Positions 1 to 5,602 of a stretch of 47,559 nucleotides of DNA are shown piece after piece. Source of the stretch: Candidatus Omnitrophota bacterium (lineage in GTDB: Bacteria; Omnitrophota; Gorgyraeia; JABMRN01; RBG-13-46-9); contig JADHYM010000005.1 in NCBI GenBank assembly GCA_016782445.1, positions 1 to 47,559 of the forward strand. The letters run 5' to 3'. The position numbers and the translations under genes are program-made. The notes beneath the pieces were generated by a model, which did not search any database, was not told where the DNA came from, and saw only the letters and a program-made list of their open reading frames with translations. Every line of letters begins with the position of its first letter. Position 1 is the stretch's first letter.

Positions 1-72
1 TTTAGACATCTGTATTTCGGCTTCGCGCAGCATAACAACGATTTGTTCCGCTTTGAACCTTTTCCTCTTCAT
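1..72 (-). CDS. IS3-family transposase OrfA, N-terminal fragment (cut by window edge)
   Basis: The minus strand from 72 encodes MKRKRFKAEQIVVMLREAEI and four more residues, then leaves the window. This is the usual start of the OrfA helix-turn-helix protein of IS3-family elements, which binds the IS ends and makes OrfAB by frameshifting. An AAGGGG ribosome-binding site lies about 7 nt before the ATG. Only 24 codons are visible, so whether the gene is intact cannot be judged. Confidence 0.75.
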   Translation of the reverse strand, partial: MKRKRFKAEQIVVMLREAEIQMSK

Positions 73-137
73 TTTTACCCCTTTCTGTTACCTGTATTCT
101 AGCACAACTACTGGTACAGTTTAAGGGGGTCAGGTCA
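1..137 (-). mobile_element. End of an IS3-family insertion sequence (runs off the window start)
   Basis: Read on the minus strand, the segment begins with TGACCTGACCCCCTTAAAC, a terminus of the kind seen in IS3-family elements, about 65 bp before a transposase start codon at 72. The + strand ends in ...GGTCA at 137 and recombinase-like coding sequence starts directly after it, so 137/138 is the likely insertion boundary. Only the 5' end of the element is in the window, so the second inverted repeat and the target duplication cannot be checked. The family assignment rests on the terminus plus the OrfA start. Confidence 0.7.
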
Positions 138-718
138 CTACGCGACTTGTGGCAGCCCAAGCGATGGAGAATAAAGTCATGAACTGCCTGCGGCAGATCT
201 CAAAAGAATCGAAACTTGATCCAAAAACGTGGGAGACTTTAACGTTGGATGAACAAATACTAGTTATAAGGTCGCTGGTTAAACAGGTAAACTACGACGC
301 CCATAACGAAATACTGGACATAACGCTTCAGGATGGTAAAACTCACAGCTTTACCATAAGGCTTCGAGAATTAAAACGAATTCCGCAACATAAGCTCCAG
401 GACGGCGAGATTGCCAAAGAGCCAGCCATAAGGCAGAACCTCATCCTTGCGTGCCAGATAAGCCAAACCTCGAAAGAAAAAGGCTGTAGTCTGCGACAAA
501 TCGCAAAATGGGCCGGTATTCCGCTTCCAAAGATCTGCGAAATCGCTAACATGCTTAATATCTCGCCCAAGATTCAGGAAGAAATTATGCTCTCCCAAGA
601 TAAACGCCTCTACAATATCGCCGAATATAGACTCCGACCAATCATATTCGAGATAGGCTGGGACAAGCAACAGCAAATCTGGAATTCCCTCCTAAAGTCC
701 GTCGGTAGCCAAGCATAG
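138..718 (+). pseudogene. Large serine recombinase, C-terminal remnant cut by an IS
   Basis: The open frame runs in from the IS boundary and ends at 718 (about 190 residues; the first usable start codon is a GTG at 149). It resembles the C-terminal end of large serine recombinases: a 'W..LT.DEQ..VIRSLVKQVNYD' segment at about residues 28-50, which normally follows the zinc ribbon and coiled coil, and a late helix-turn-helix-like stretch (about residues 115-145, LRQIAKWAGI...IANMLNISP) ending in QEEIML. The catalytic serine domain is absent, and the position where it should continue is occupied by IS3-type sequence. The simplest reading is a recombinase gene split by the IS, with the N-terminal part outside the window. 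A short protein expressed from GTG 149 cannot be excluded. Confidence 0.65.
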
Positions 719-846
719 AATAAACACTATCACGAGAGATAGGTTTCCGTGACAGGTAGTTTTGCGAGCCTAAATCTGCCGAATAATGGCCATATATGAG
801 TGTCGCAAAATGCTTGCCACATCCGAGAGGAATTGAGATATTTTGC

Positions 847-890
847 CCTGCTACGCTCTTCTTCGCTAAAGCTTCGGAGAGCTTCGCAGG
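847..890. repeat. Imperfect palindromic repeat in the 719-972 gap
   Basis: CCTGC at 847-851 pairs with GCAGG at 886-890, and GCTCT with AGAGC inside, around an AAGCTTCGG-rich centre. It sits in the 254-bp stretch between the recombinase remnant and the tRNA cluster, where I see no gene. It looks like a small dispersed palindromic element of the sort found at several places in this window. Confidence 0.4.
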
Positions 891-933
891 ACACTTCTTC
901 GCCTACAAGTTTAGGTTATGCTTGCACTTCGAA

Positions 934-962
934 GCCCTCTCTTGTTTTACTTTAGAGAGGGC
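934..962 (-). terminator. Stem-loop after tRNA-His, possible tRNA operon terminator
   Basis: A perfect 9-bp stem (GCCCTCTCT at 934-942, AGAGAGGGC at 954-962) with an 11-nt loop lies 7 nt beyond the CCA end of tRNA-His on the minus strand. No clear T-run follows in the direction of transcription, so it could be a processing stem rather than an intrinsic terminator. Confidence 0.35.
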
Positions 963-969
963 GAAGAAA

Positions 970-1044
970 TGGGGTGGCTAACGGGATTCGAACCCGTGCT
1001 AAAAGAACCACAATCTTCCGTGCTACCACTACACCATAGCCACC
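970..1044 (-). tRNA. tRNA-His(GTG), CCA encoded
   Basis: The cloverleaf folds on the minus strand from 1044. The anticodon loop is TTGTGGT, with anticodon GTG. The acceptor stem is GTGGCTA/TAGCCAC with an extra G(-1) facing C73, the hallmark of histidine tRNAs. The T-loop is TTCGAAT and CCA is encoded at 972-970. It is the last of three tRNAs read from the promoter at 1290. Confidence 0.95.
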
Positions 1045-1047
1045 ACG

Positions 1048-1121
<74 letters not shown>

Positions 1122-1157
1122 AAGTATATTAAAGAACCCAATAAGATATTATATACG

Positions 1158-1232
1158 TCGGGGCGGTCAGATTCGAACTGACGATCTCCTGGTCCCAAAC
1201 CAGGCGCGATAGCCAAGCTTCGCTACGCCCCG
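1158..1232 (-). tRNA. tRNA-Pro(TGG)
   Basis: The cloverleaf on the minus strand from 1232 has acceptor CGGGGCG/CGCCCCG, anticodon loop TTTGGGA (anticodon TGG), anticodon stem CCTGG/CCAGG, T-loop TTCGAAT and discriminator A. CCA is not encoded. It is the promoter-proximal gene of the Pro-Arg-His tRNA cluster. Confidence 0.95.
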
Positions 1233-1261
1233 GAAATTTTAACAATTCCCGTCTACGCCAC

Positions 1262-1290
1262 AGTATAACAACGCCATTATTAAAAGTCAA
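1262..1290 (-). promoter_or_regulatory. Sigma-70-type promoter for the tRNA-Pro-Arg-His cluster
   Basis: On the minus strand, TTGACT (1290-1285), a 17-bp spacer and TATACT (1267-1262) form a near-consensus housekeeping promoter. The predicted start is near 1255, about 20 nt before mature tRNA-Pro. Confidence 0.75.
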
Positions 1291-1347
1291 TTGCAATATA
1301 AGCGGCCCATACCCTGGTTTTTAGCCAGCTCTCTTTTAAGAAAAGTC

Positions 1348-1376
1348 TTGCCATAGGATTAAAGGGCTTATATAAT
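1348..1376 (+). promoter_or_regulatory. Sigma-70-type promoter upstream of the zinc-ribbon gene
   Basis: TTGCCA (1348-1353), a 17-bp spacer and a perfect TATAAT (1371-1376). Transcription would begin near 1383, about 20 nt before the ATG at 1402, leaving only a short leader. Confidence 0.7.
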
Positions 1377-1401
1377 CATTATATTGTAAGCAAAATGAAT
1401 T

Positions 1402-1722
1402 ATGAAAACGTGCCCGTATTGCGCCGAGGAGATACAAGACGAAGCGGTTATTTGCCGATATTGCTATCGGAAACTTAAGGGCATGCCTATCAAACGGGTC
1501 ATAATCATTGTTATGGCGCTTGCGACTCTTGCCTTTCTTTTTGCGAACAGGCATAAGATCAGGCAGGTAAAATACGAAATGGGCATTTTCTTTGAAGAAG
1601 CAAAAGACGTATGGACATCTTTTAAGGGTACCATACGCGATACAAAAAGCGGCCTCGAATCTCTTAAGGAAAAAAAAGCGAAATATAGTGGAATGGACGA
1701 GGTAATAGGACAGACAAAGTGA
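1402..1722 (+). CDS. Zinc-ribbon membrane-anchored protein
   Basis: This 106-residue protein opens with a four-cysteine zinc ribbon (CPYCAEE...CRYCYRK, Cys4, 7, 18 and 21). A single hydrophobic span follows at about residues 32-48 and then a charged, helical tail (about 50-106). Such N-terminal zinc ribbons on small membrane proteins are common in bacteria and mostly lack an assigned function. A housekeeping promoter lies 26 bp upstream, and the next gene starts 11 bp after the stop, so the two are probably co-transcribed. I cannot name a specific function; the tail might be periplasmic or might interact with a partner. There is no sign of truncation. Confidence 0.75.
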   Translation: MKTCPYCAEEIQDEAVICRYCYRKLKGMPIKRVIIIVMALATLAFLFANRHKIRQVKYEMGIFFEEAKDVWTSFKGTIRDTKSGLESLKEKKAKYSGMDEVIGQTK

Positions 1723-1732
1723 GGAGGGGTTT

Positions 1733-2035
1733 ATGAAGAAAATGTTTTATTTAGTGCTGGTGTTGGCCTTCGCGTTTTTAGCTTATGGCAAAGAAGCCAT
1801 AGCGCAAGAGCAGGCAAAGGTCGCGCCGAAAAAAGTGCAAGTCGATACTAATTATGACGGAAAGATTGACAGAACTGAAACATACAATACTGAAGGAAAA
1901 ATAGAGCAGGTAGAATCCGATACTACAGGAGACGGCAAAATAGACGAATGGGTTAACTACAAAGCCGGCAAGCCCATACAGAGCGAAAAAGATACCAATG
2001 CTGACGGCAAGCCGGATGTTTGGGTAGATTATTAA
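1733..2035 (+). CDS. Secreted small protein with three calcium-loop (DxNxDGxxD) repeats
   Basis: The protein has 100 residues. Residues 1-24 form a signal peptide (charged MKK, hydrophobic core, cleavage likely after AIA). The mature part carries three repeats at about 38, 63 and 87: DTNYDGKID, DTTGDGKID and DTNADGKPD. These have the D-x-[ND/T]-x-D-G-x-[IP]-D layout of half EF-hand, dockerin or thrombospondin type 3 calcium loops, with W/Y residues after repeats 2 and 3. It is likely a small exported calcium-binding protein. GAGGAGGGG precedes the ATG. No enzymatic domain is present. It follows the zinc-ribbon gene by 11 bp. Confidence 0.75.
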   Translation: MKKMFYLVLVLAFAFLAYGKEAIAQEQAKVAPKKVQVDTNYDGKIDRTETYNTEGKIEQVESDTTGDGKIDEWVNYKAGKPIQSEKDTNADGKPDVWVDY

Positions 2036-2074
2036 AAGCGGTAAGGGATAAGCGATAAGGGATATGGAGGAGAT

Positions 2075-3526
2075 ATGAGCGGTATTTTTGGCGTTGTAGC
2101 GAAAGATAATTGCGCGAAAAAACTTTTCTACGGGACGGATTATCATTCTCATCTTGGTACCGAATACGGCGGAATGGCTGTCCTGGGGAAGAAATTCACG
2201 CGCCACATACGCGATATACGCCAGAGCCAGTTCAAGTCAAAATTCTACGAAGACTACACTCATATGAAAGGAACCAAGGGCATAGGCGTCATAAGCGCTT
2301 CTGACGAACAGCCGATTTATCTTAATTCAAAATTCGGACCGTTCTGCATAGTCACCGACGGGATCGTAGAGAACAAGGAGGCCCTTGCGAAGGATCTCAT
2401 GGCGAAGGGTATTTCCTTTAGCGAGGTCAGCAAAGACATCGTTAATACCGTAGAGCTTGTAGCCAAGCTCATCAATCAGGGTAAGCATATCGTAGACGGT
2501 ATAGAAAAAATGTTTCAAAAGATAGAAGGTTCGTGTTCGCTTCTTTTGCTGCACGCCGACGGAGTATACGCTGCCCGCGACAGGTTTGGCTATAGCCCGC
2601 TTATCACAGGCAAGCATTCTGATGGATCGTGGGCCGTTACCTCTGAGACAGCTGCATTTCCGAACCTCGGGTTCGAAATCGTAAAATATGTGGAACCCGG
2701 GGAAATAATTCTTATGACAGGAAAAGGCCCCGCGCAAAAACAGTCCGGCGGAAACGTGAGCCAGATATGTTCATTTTTATGGATATATACGGGCTTCCCT
2801 GCCTCGACATATGAGGGTATAAATGTGGAAATGGTGCGCGAGCGTTGCGGGAGGTCCCTGGCCAAATACGATAAAGATATCGGAGTAGACGTTGTCTCGG
2901 GCGTGCCGGATTCAGGAATAGCGCATGCCCTGGGGTATGCAATGGAATCAAAAAAACCATACAGGCGGCCGCTCGTAAAATATACTCCGGGTTATGGAAG
3001 AAGCTATACGCCTCCTTCTCAGGAGCTTCGCGATGTAATCGCTACAATGAAGCTTATAGCCATAAAAGAGATAATAGAAAATAATCGAATTGTCGTGTGC
3101 GAGGATTCAATAGTCCGCGGCACGCAGCTTAAGAATTTCACCGTAAAAAAACTCTGGGACGCCGGCGCTAAGGAAATCCATGCGCGCCCCGCGTGCCCGC
3201 CGCTTATGTTTCCGTGCAAATTTAACTTATCTACCAGAACCATCCAGGAGCTTGTTGCAAGAAGAGCGATCAAGGCTTTGGAGGGGCGTGAAGTCGAAGA
3301 CATTTCTCCCTACCTGGACCACTCATCAGAAGAATACAAAAAAATGGTAGCATGGATCACAAAGGATTTGGAAGTAACGACATTGCGCTATCAGACCATA
3401 GATGACCTGGTGAAGGCAATAGGCCTTCCGAAAGAGAGGCTTTGTCTTTATTGCTGGACGGGTAAATGCCCTAGCGATTCCGCTTGCTCTTCCGACTGCG
3501 CGAAAAAAGAAAGATCGCATGCCTAA
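2075..3526 (+). CDS. PurF-like amidophosphoribosyltransferase paralogue with degenerate glutaminase site
   Basis: At 483 residues it matches the PurF layout: an N-terminal class II glutamine amidotransferase (Ntn) fold (about 1-220) and a C-terminal phosphoribosyltransferase domain (about 260-400). The PRPP loop VVCEDSIVRGT (340-350), GVPDSGIAHALGYA and the SQELRD segment are kept. So are the four cysteines that correspond to the Fe-S ligands of B. subtilis-type PurF (232, 381, 457 and 460). The glutaminase site is not kept. The nucleophile Cys of the normal MCGIFG start is Ser2 (MSGIFG). The GHxRYST motif is GIGVISAS (69-76) and lacks the arginine. The oxyanion-hole 'NG' is TDG (94-96). It may use free ammonia, make another ribosylated product or be regulatory. 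The start is fixed by GGAGG before the ATG. The next gene overlaps by 8 bp. Confidence 0.8.
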   Translation: MSGIFGVVAKDNCAKKLFYGTDYHSHLGTEYGGMAVLGKKFTRHIRDIRQSQFKSKFYEDYTHMKGTKGIGVISASDEQPIYLNSKFGPFCIVTDGIVENKEALAKDLMAKGISFSEVSKDIVNTVELVAKLINQGKHIVDGIEKMFQKIEGSCSLLLLHADGVYAARDRFGYSPLITGKHSDGSWAVTSETAAFPNLGFEIVKYVEPGEIILMTGKGPAQKQSGGNVSQICSFLWIYTGFPASTYEGINVEMVRERCGRSLAKYDKDIGVDVVSGVPDSGIAHALGYAMESKKPYRRPLVKYTPGYGRSYTPPSQELRDVIATMKLIAIKEIIENNRIVVCEDSIVRGTQLKNFTVKKLWDAGAKEIHARPACPPLMFPCKFNLSTRTIQELVARRAIKALEGREVEDISPYLDHSSEEYKKMVAWITKDLEVTTLRYQTIDDLVKAIGLPKERLCLYCWTGKCPSDSACSSDCAKKERSHA

Positions 3527-4067
3527 AAAGGCCTTGCTTGTACTGGCGGATGGTTTCGAAGAAATAGAGGCTTTTGCGCCCTTTGACATACTGAAACGCG
3601 CAGGTGTGGATGTTACGCTGGCGGGCGAGTCGGCAAAAGAAGTAAAAAGCGCGCATGGTGCAAAAATCCTTACCGATAAAATCCTGGACGAAAAAGACGA
3701 ATTTTACGACGCGGTTATTTTTCCGGGAGGCTCAACCGGAGCCGGGAATCTCTCAAAATCAGAAAAAGTAAAAAGCCTCATTAAGAAAATGCATGAAAAA
3801 GGAAAAATAATAGCAGCTATTTGCGCCTCTCCCGCAGTTGTCCTTGCGCCATTGGGTATATTAGACGGCAAAGAAGCGACCTCTTATCCCGGCATGGAAA
3901 AAAAATGCACATCAAAAATTCATTTTACTCAAGGCCCGGTTGTCTTAGACGGCAATATACTTACAAGCAGAGGGCCGGGCACTGCGCATCTTTTCGGGTT
4001 TAAACTAGCCGAACTTCTGGCAGGCCGCGAAAAGGCCGAGTCAGTAAAAAAAGCCACACTATTCTGA
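3519..4067 (+). CDS. DJ-1/PfpI family protein (YajL/ThiJ-like)
   Basis: This 182-residue protein has a flavodoxin-like DJ-1 fold. The conserved Glu lies in DGFEEIEA (Glu15) and the reactive cysteine in the nucleophile elbow AAICASP (Cys102), with a GPGTA motif near residue 152, as in DJ-1/YajL proteins. Members act as protein or nucleotide deglycases, chaperones or oxidative-stress proteins, and the exact activity cannot be read from sequence. It overlaps the PurF-like gene by 8 bp and precedes dtd by 3 bp, so all are in one transcription unit. Its length is normal for the family. Confidence 0.85.
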   Translation: MPKKALLVLADGFEEIEAFAPFDILKRAGVDVTLAGESAKEVKSAHGAKILTDKILDEKDEFYDAVIFPGGSTGAGNLSKSEKVKSLIKKMHEKGKIIAAICASPAVVLAPLGILDGKEATSYPGMEKKCTSKIHFTQGPVVLDGNILTSRGPGTAHLFGFKLAELLAGREKAESVKKATLF

Positions 4068-4070
4068 TTC

Positions 4071-4514
4071 ATGAGAGCCCTTATCCAGCGTGTAAAAAAA
4101 GCAAATGTATCAATCGGAGGGGGACTTATCTCTGAGATCGATAAGGGGCTGCTTATCTTTATCGGCGTGGGAAAGGACGATAGAGAAGAGGACATAGCGC
4201 GCCTTTCAAAAAAAGTAGCAAATTTAAGAATTTTCGAAGACGGACAAAAGAAAATGAATCTCGATATAAAAGAAACGCTCGGTGAAATTTTAAGCGTTCC
4301 CCAATTTACTCTATATGCTGATACGAGAAAGGGTAACCGGTCGGGGTTTGAATTTGCCGCAGAACCCGAAAAAGCAAAAAAATACTGGCATAAATTCAAT
4401 AGCTTTCTGAAAGCCGAAGGCGTTGAGGTTAAAGAGGGCGTTTTCGGGGCCTATATGGATGTGAGCCTTGTAAATGACGGCCCGGTAACGATAATGCTGG
4501 ATACAAAGATATGA
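4071..4514 (+). CDS. dtd: D-aminoacyl-tRNA deacylase
   Basis: The 147-residue cytoplasmic enzyme hydrolyses D-amino acids (and glycine from tRNA-Ala) mischarged on tRNA. It starts with the canonical MRALIQRV and contains the two catalytic signatures SVPQFTLYAD (about 95-104) and the C-terminal NDGPVT (about 135-140), which carries the cross-subunit Gly-cisPro motif. Length is typical. It sits 3 bp after the DJ-1 gene and overlaps the Nudix gene by 4 bp (ATGA), pointing to coupled translation. Confidence 0.95.
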   Translation: MRALIQRVKKANVSIGGGLISEIDKGLLIFIGVGKDDREEDIARLSKKVANLRIFEDGQKKMNLDIKETLGEILSVPQFTLYADTRKGNRSGFEFAAEPEKAKKYWHKFNSFLKAEGVEVKEGVFGAYMDVSLVNDGPVTIMLDTKI

Positions 4515-5011
4515 AAAAAATATTTCAAGGCAAGATACTTCAGTTATATACGGAGAAAAAGCGTTATCCAAATGGATATGTTGGAAAGCTCGAGGTAGTG
4601 AAGCACCCGGGGGCAGCGCTTATAGTGCCATATCTCGATCAAAATACAGTAATCTTGATACGCCAGTACAGGCCGGTTATTGATACCTATATATGGGAGC
4701 TTCCGGCAGGCACTCTTGGAAGGAACGAGCCGCCCTTAAAATGCGCCAAAAGAGAAATCGTAGAAGAAATCGGATATAAAGCCTCTAAGTGGCAAAGGCT
4801 GGGCTATATATACCCGGCGCCCGGGTATACCACCGAAAAAATAATAATATTCAGAGCCAGTGGCCTCAAGCAAGTTCTTGCCGACACACAGGAAGACGAA
4901 GTTATCACCGCGAAAAAATTCACTAAAAACCAAATCCGCAAACTCCTCAAAAGCGGCAAAATCGTAGATTCAAAAACCATCTCTGCACTCCGCCTCGCCA
5001 ACGTCATCTAA
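4511..5011 (+). CDS. Nudix hydrolase, ADP-ribose pyrophosphatase type
   Basis: This 166-residue protein contains a complete Nudix box: G at about residue 74, then five residues, E, seven residues and REIVEEIGY, giving the metal-binding REUXEEXGU core. The upstream LPAGT and the VVKHPGAALIVPY strand resemble ADP-ribose/ADP-sugar pyrophosphatases (NudF group). The downstream PAPGYTTE supports ADP-ribose-type specificity. It likely clears ADP-ribose or a similar NDP-sugar. It starts within the dtd stop codon (ATGA). It is the last gene of this run; a 590-bp non-coding stretch follows. Confidence 0.85.
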   Translation: MKKIFQGKILQLYTEKKRYPNGYVGKLEVVKHPGAALIVPYLDQNTVILIRQYRPVIDTYIWELPAGTLGRNEPPLKCAKREIVEEIGYKASKWQRLGYIYPAPGYTTEKIIIFRASGLKQVLADTQEDEVITAKKFTKNQIRKLLKSGKIVDSKTISALRLANVI

Positions 5012-5026
5012 TCAGTTATTGCCTAT

Positions 5027-5162
5027 AAGATTCCGAACCGCGCCTGCCGAGCGGCGAACTTTTGCGCCATACACTTAAAGTTTACACCCTCGCCAGCGAC
5101 CTTTTGAGATTCTTATCACAATAGATGGGGTGAGCAGTGAGGCAGGCGCGGTTCGGAAGCTT
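5027..5162. repeat. MITE-like element with 22-bp terminal inverted repeats
   Basis: 5031-5048 is an exact reverse complement of 5141-5158 (18 bp, TTCCGAACCGCGCCTGCC), and the match extends to about 22 bp with one mismatch at 5027/5162. About 92 bp lie between the arms, including a possible inner CACCC/GGGTG pairing. No open frame of note is enclosed. It occupies the first part of the 590-bp gap after the Nudix gene. It could be a miniature mobile element or a structured RNA. Confidence 0.6.
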
Positions 5163-5296
5163 GTATAAAGGGAGACTGCGTTAAAGATGAAAAAGGTGGA
5201 ATAGTAGACTTGCCAAGGTGGATTATATAGGGTATCCTTATAAGGTATAGCTATTCGATCTTTTAACATGGATTTTTGATACGATAAAGGCAAACC

Positions 5297-5348
5297 CCGT
5301 TAGAAATTTTTCTAACGGTGTTTGCTACGTTAGAAAAAGTTCTAACGG
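5297..5348. mobile_element. 52-bp double-palindrome inserted in the riboswitch, flanked by an 8-bp direct repeat
   Basis: Two hairpins built from CCGTTAGAA.../...TTCTAACGG (5297-5318 and 5328-5348) are separated by TGTTTGCTA. The block is flanked by GGCAAACC on both sides (5289-5296 and 5349-5356). In the aptamer this octamer should occur once, so it looks like a target-site duplication of a miniature palindromic element. The inner TGTTTGC is also complementary to GCAAAC, so a local rearrangement is an alternative origin. Confidence 0.6.
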
Positions 5349-5373
5349 GGCAAACCACTTGAAAGAGTGGGAC

Positions 5374-5455
5374 CCCGCCTTCGTCGCATTGCTTTTGCGT
5401 GCGACTTCGGCGGGTCCGCCGTAGCTGAACACAATAAGTATTCAGCGGAGGCGGA
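5374..5455. repeat. 82-bp palindromic repeat inserted between GGGAC and GCAAAGCC of the riboswitch
   Basis: The first part (5374-5414) is a hairpin CCCGCCTTCG-TCGCA...TGCGA-CTTCGGCGGG with loop TTGCTTTTGCG. The second part (5415-5455) is another palindromic segment, TCCGCCGTAGCTGAA...TTCAGCGGAGGCGGA. The first hairpin belongs to the same family as the copies at 27629-27667, 28777-28816 and 28849-28888, which share CCGCCTTCG, a TTGCTTTCGCG-like loop and CTTCGGCG. Confidence 0.65.
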
Positions 5456-5525
5456 GCAAAGCCAACAGGCCTTAAACAGCTGAAAAGCTGGAGAGGTGGC
5501 TGGGTTGCCGAAATACGAGTAGGTG

Positions 5526-5552
5526 ATCCGGGTTTTTGCCCGGATTTTTTTT
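5526..5552 (+). terminator. Intrinsic terminator, expression platform of the c-di-GMP riboswitch
   Basis: The stem is ATCCGGG/CCCGGAT (5526-5532 and 5539-5545) with loop TTTTTG, followed by an 8-T run (5545-5552). It lies 14 nt after the aptamer and 51 nt before the GH113-like start codon, so it can gate transcription into that gene. Confidence 0.85.
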
Positions 5553-5602
5553 CACCCATTCTTTTCAGGTTTGCCAAACACGAAGAAAAGGAGACGAAAA
5601 AA

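Larger units (their letters stand above)
5286..5512 (+). promoter_or_regulatory. Cyclic di-GMP-I (GEMM) riboswitch aptamer with two insertions
   Basis: The conserved GEMM-I segments occur in order: AAAGGCAAACC (5286-5296, with a second GGCAAACC at 5349-5356), ACTT-GAAA-GAGT with the GNRA tetraloop (5357-5368), GGGAC (5369-5373), GCAAAGCC (5456-5463), AGGCCTTAAAC (5467-5477) and GGTGGCTGGGTTGCCGA (5495-5511). Two foreign blocks interrupt them, 5297-5348 and 5374-5455. Removing 5297-5356 and 5374-5455 gives a contiguous, consensus-like aptamer. An intrinsic terminator follows 14 nt later, and the regulated gene is the secreted GH113-like glycosidase at 5603. Control of an exported polysaccharide-active enzyme fits c-di-GMP biology. 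Whether the interrupted aptamer still binds ligand is unknown. Confidence 0.85.
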
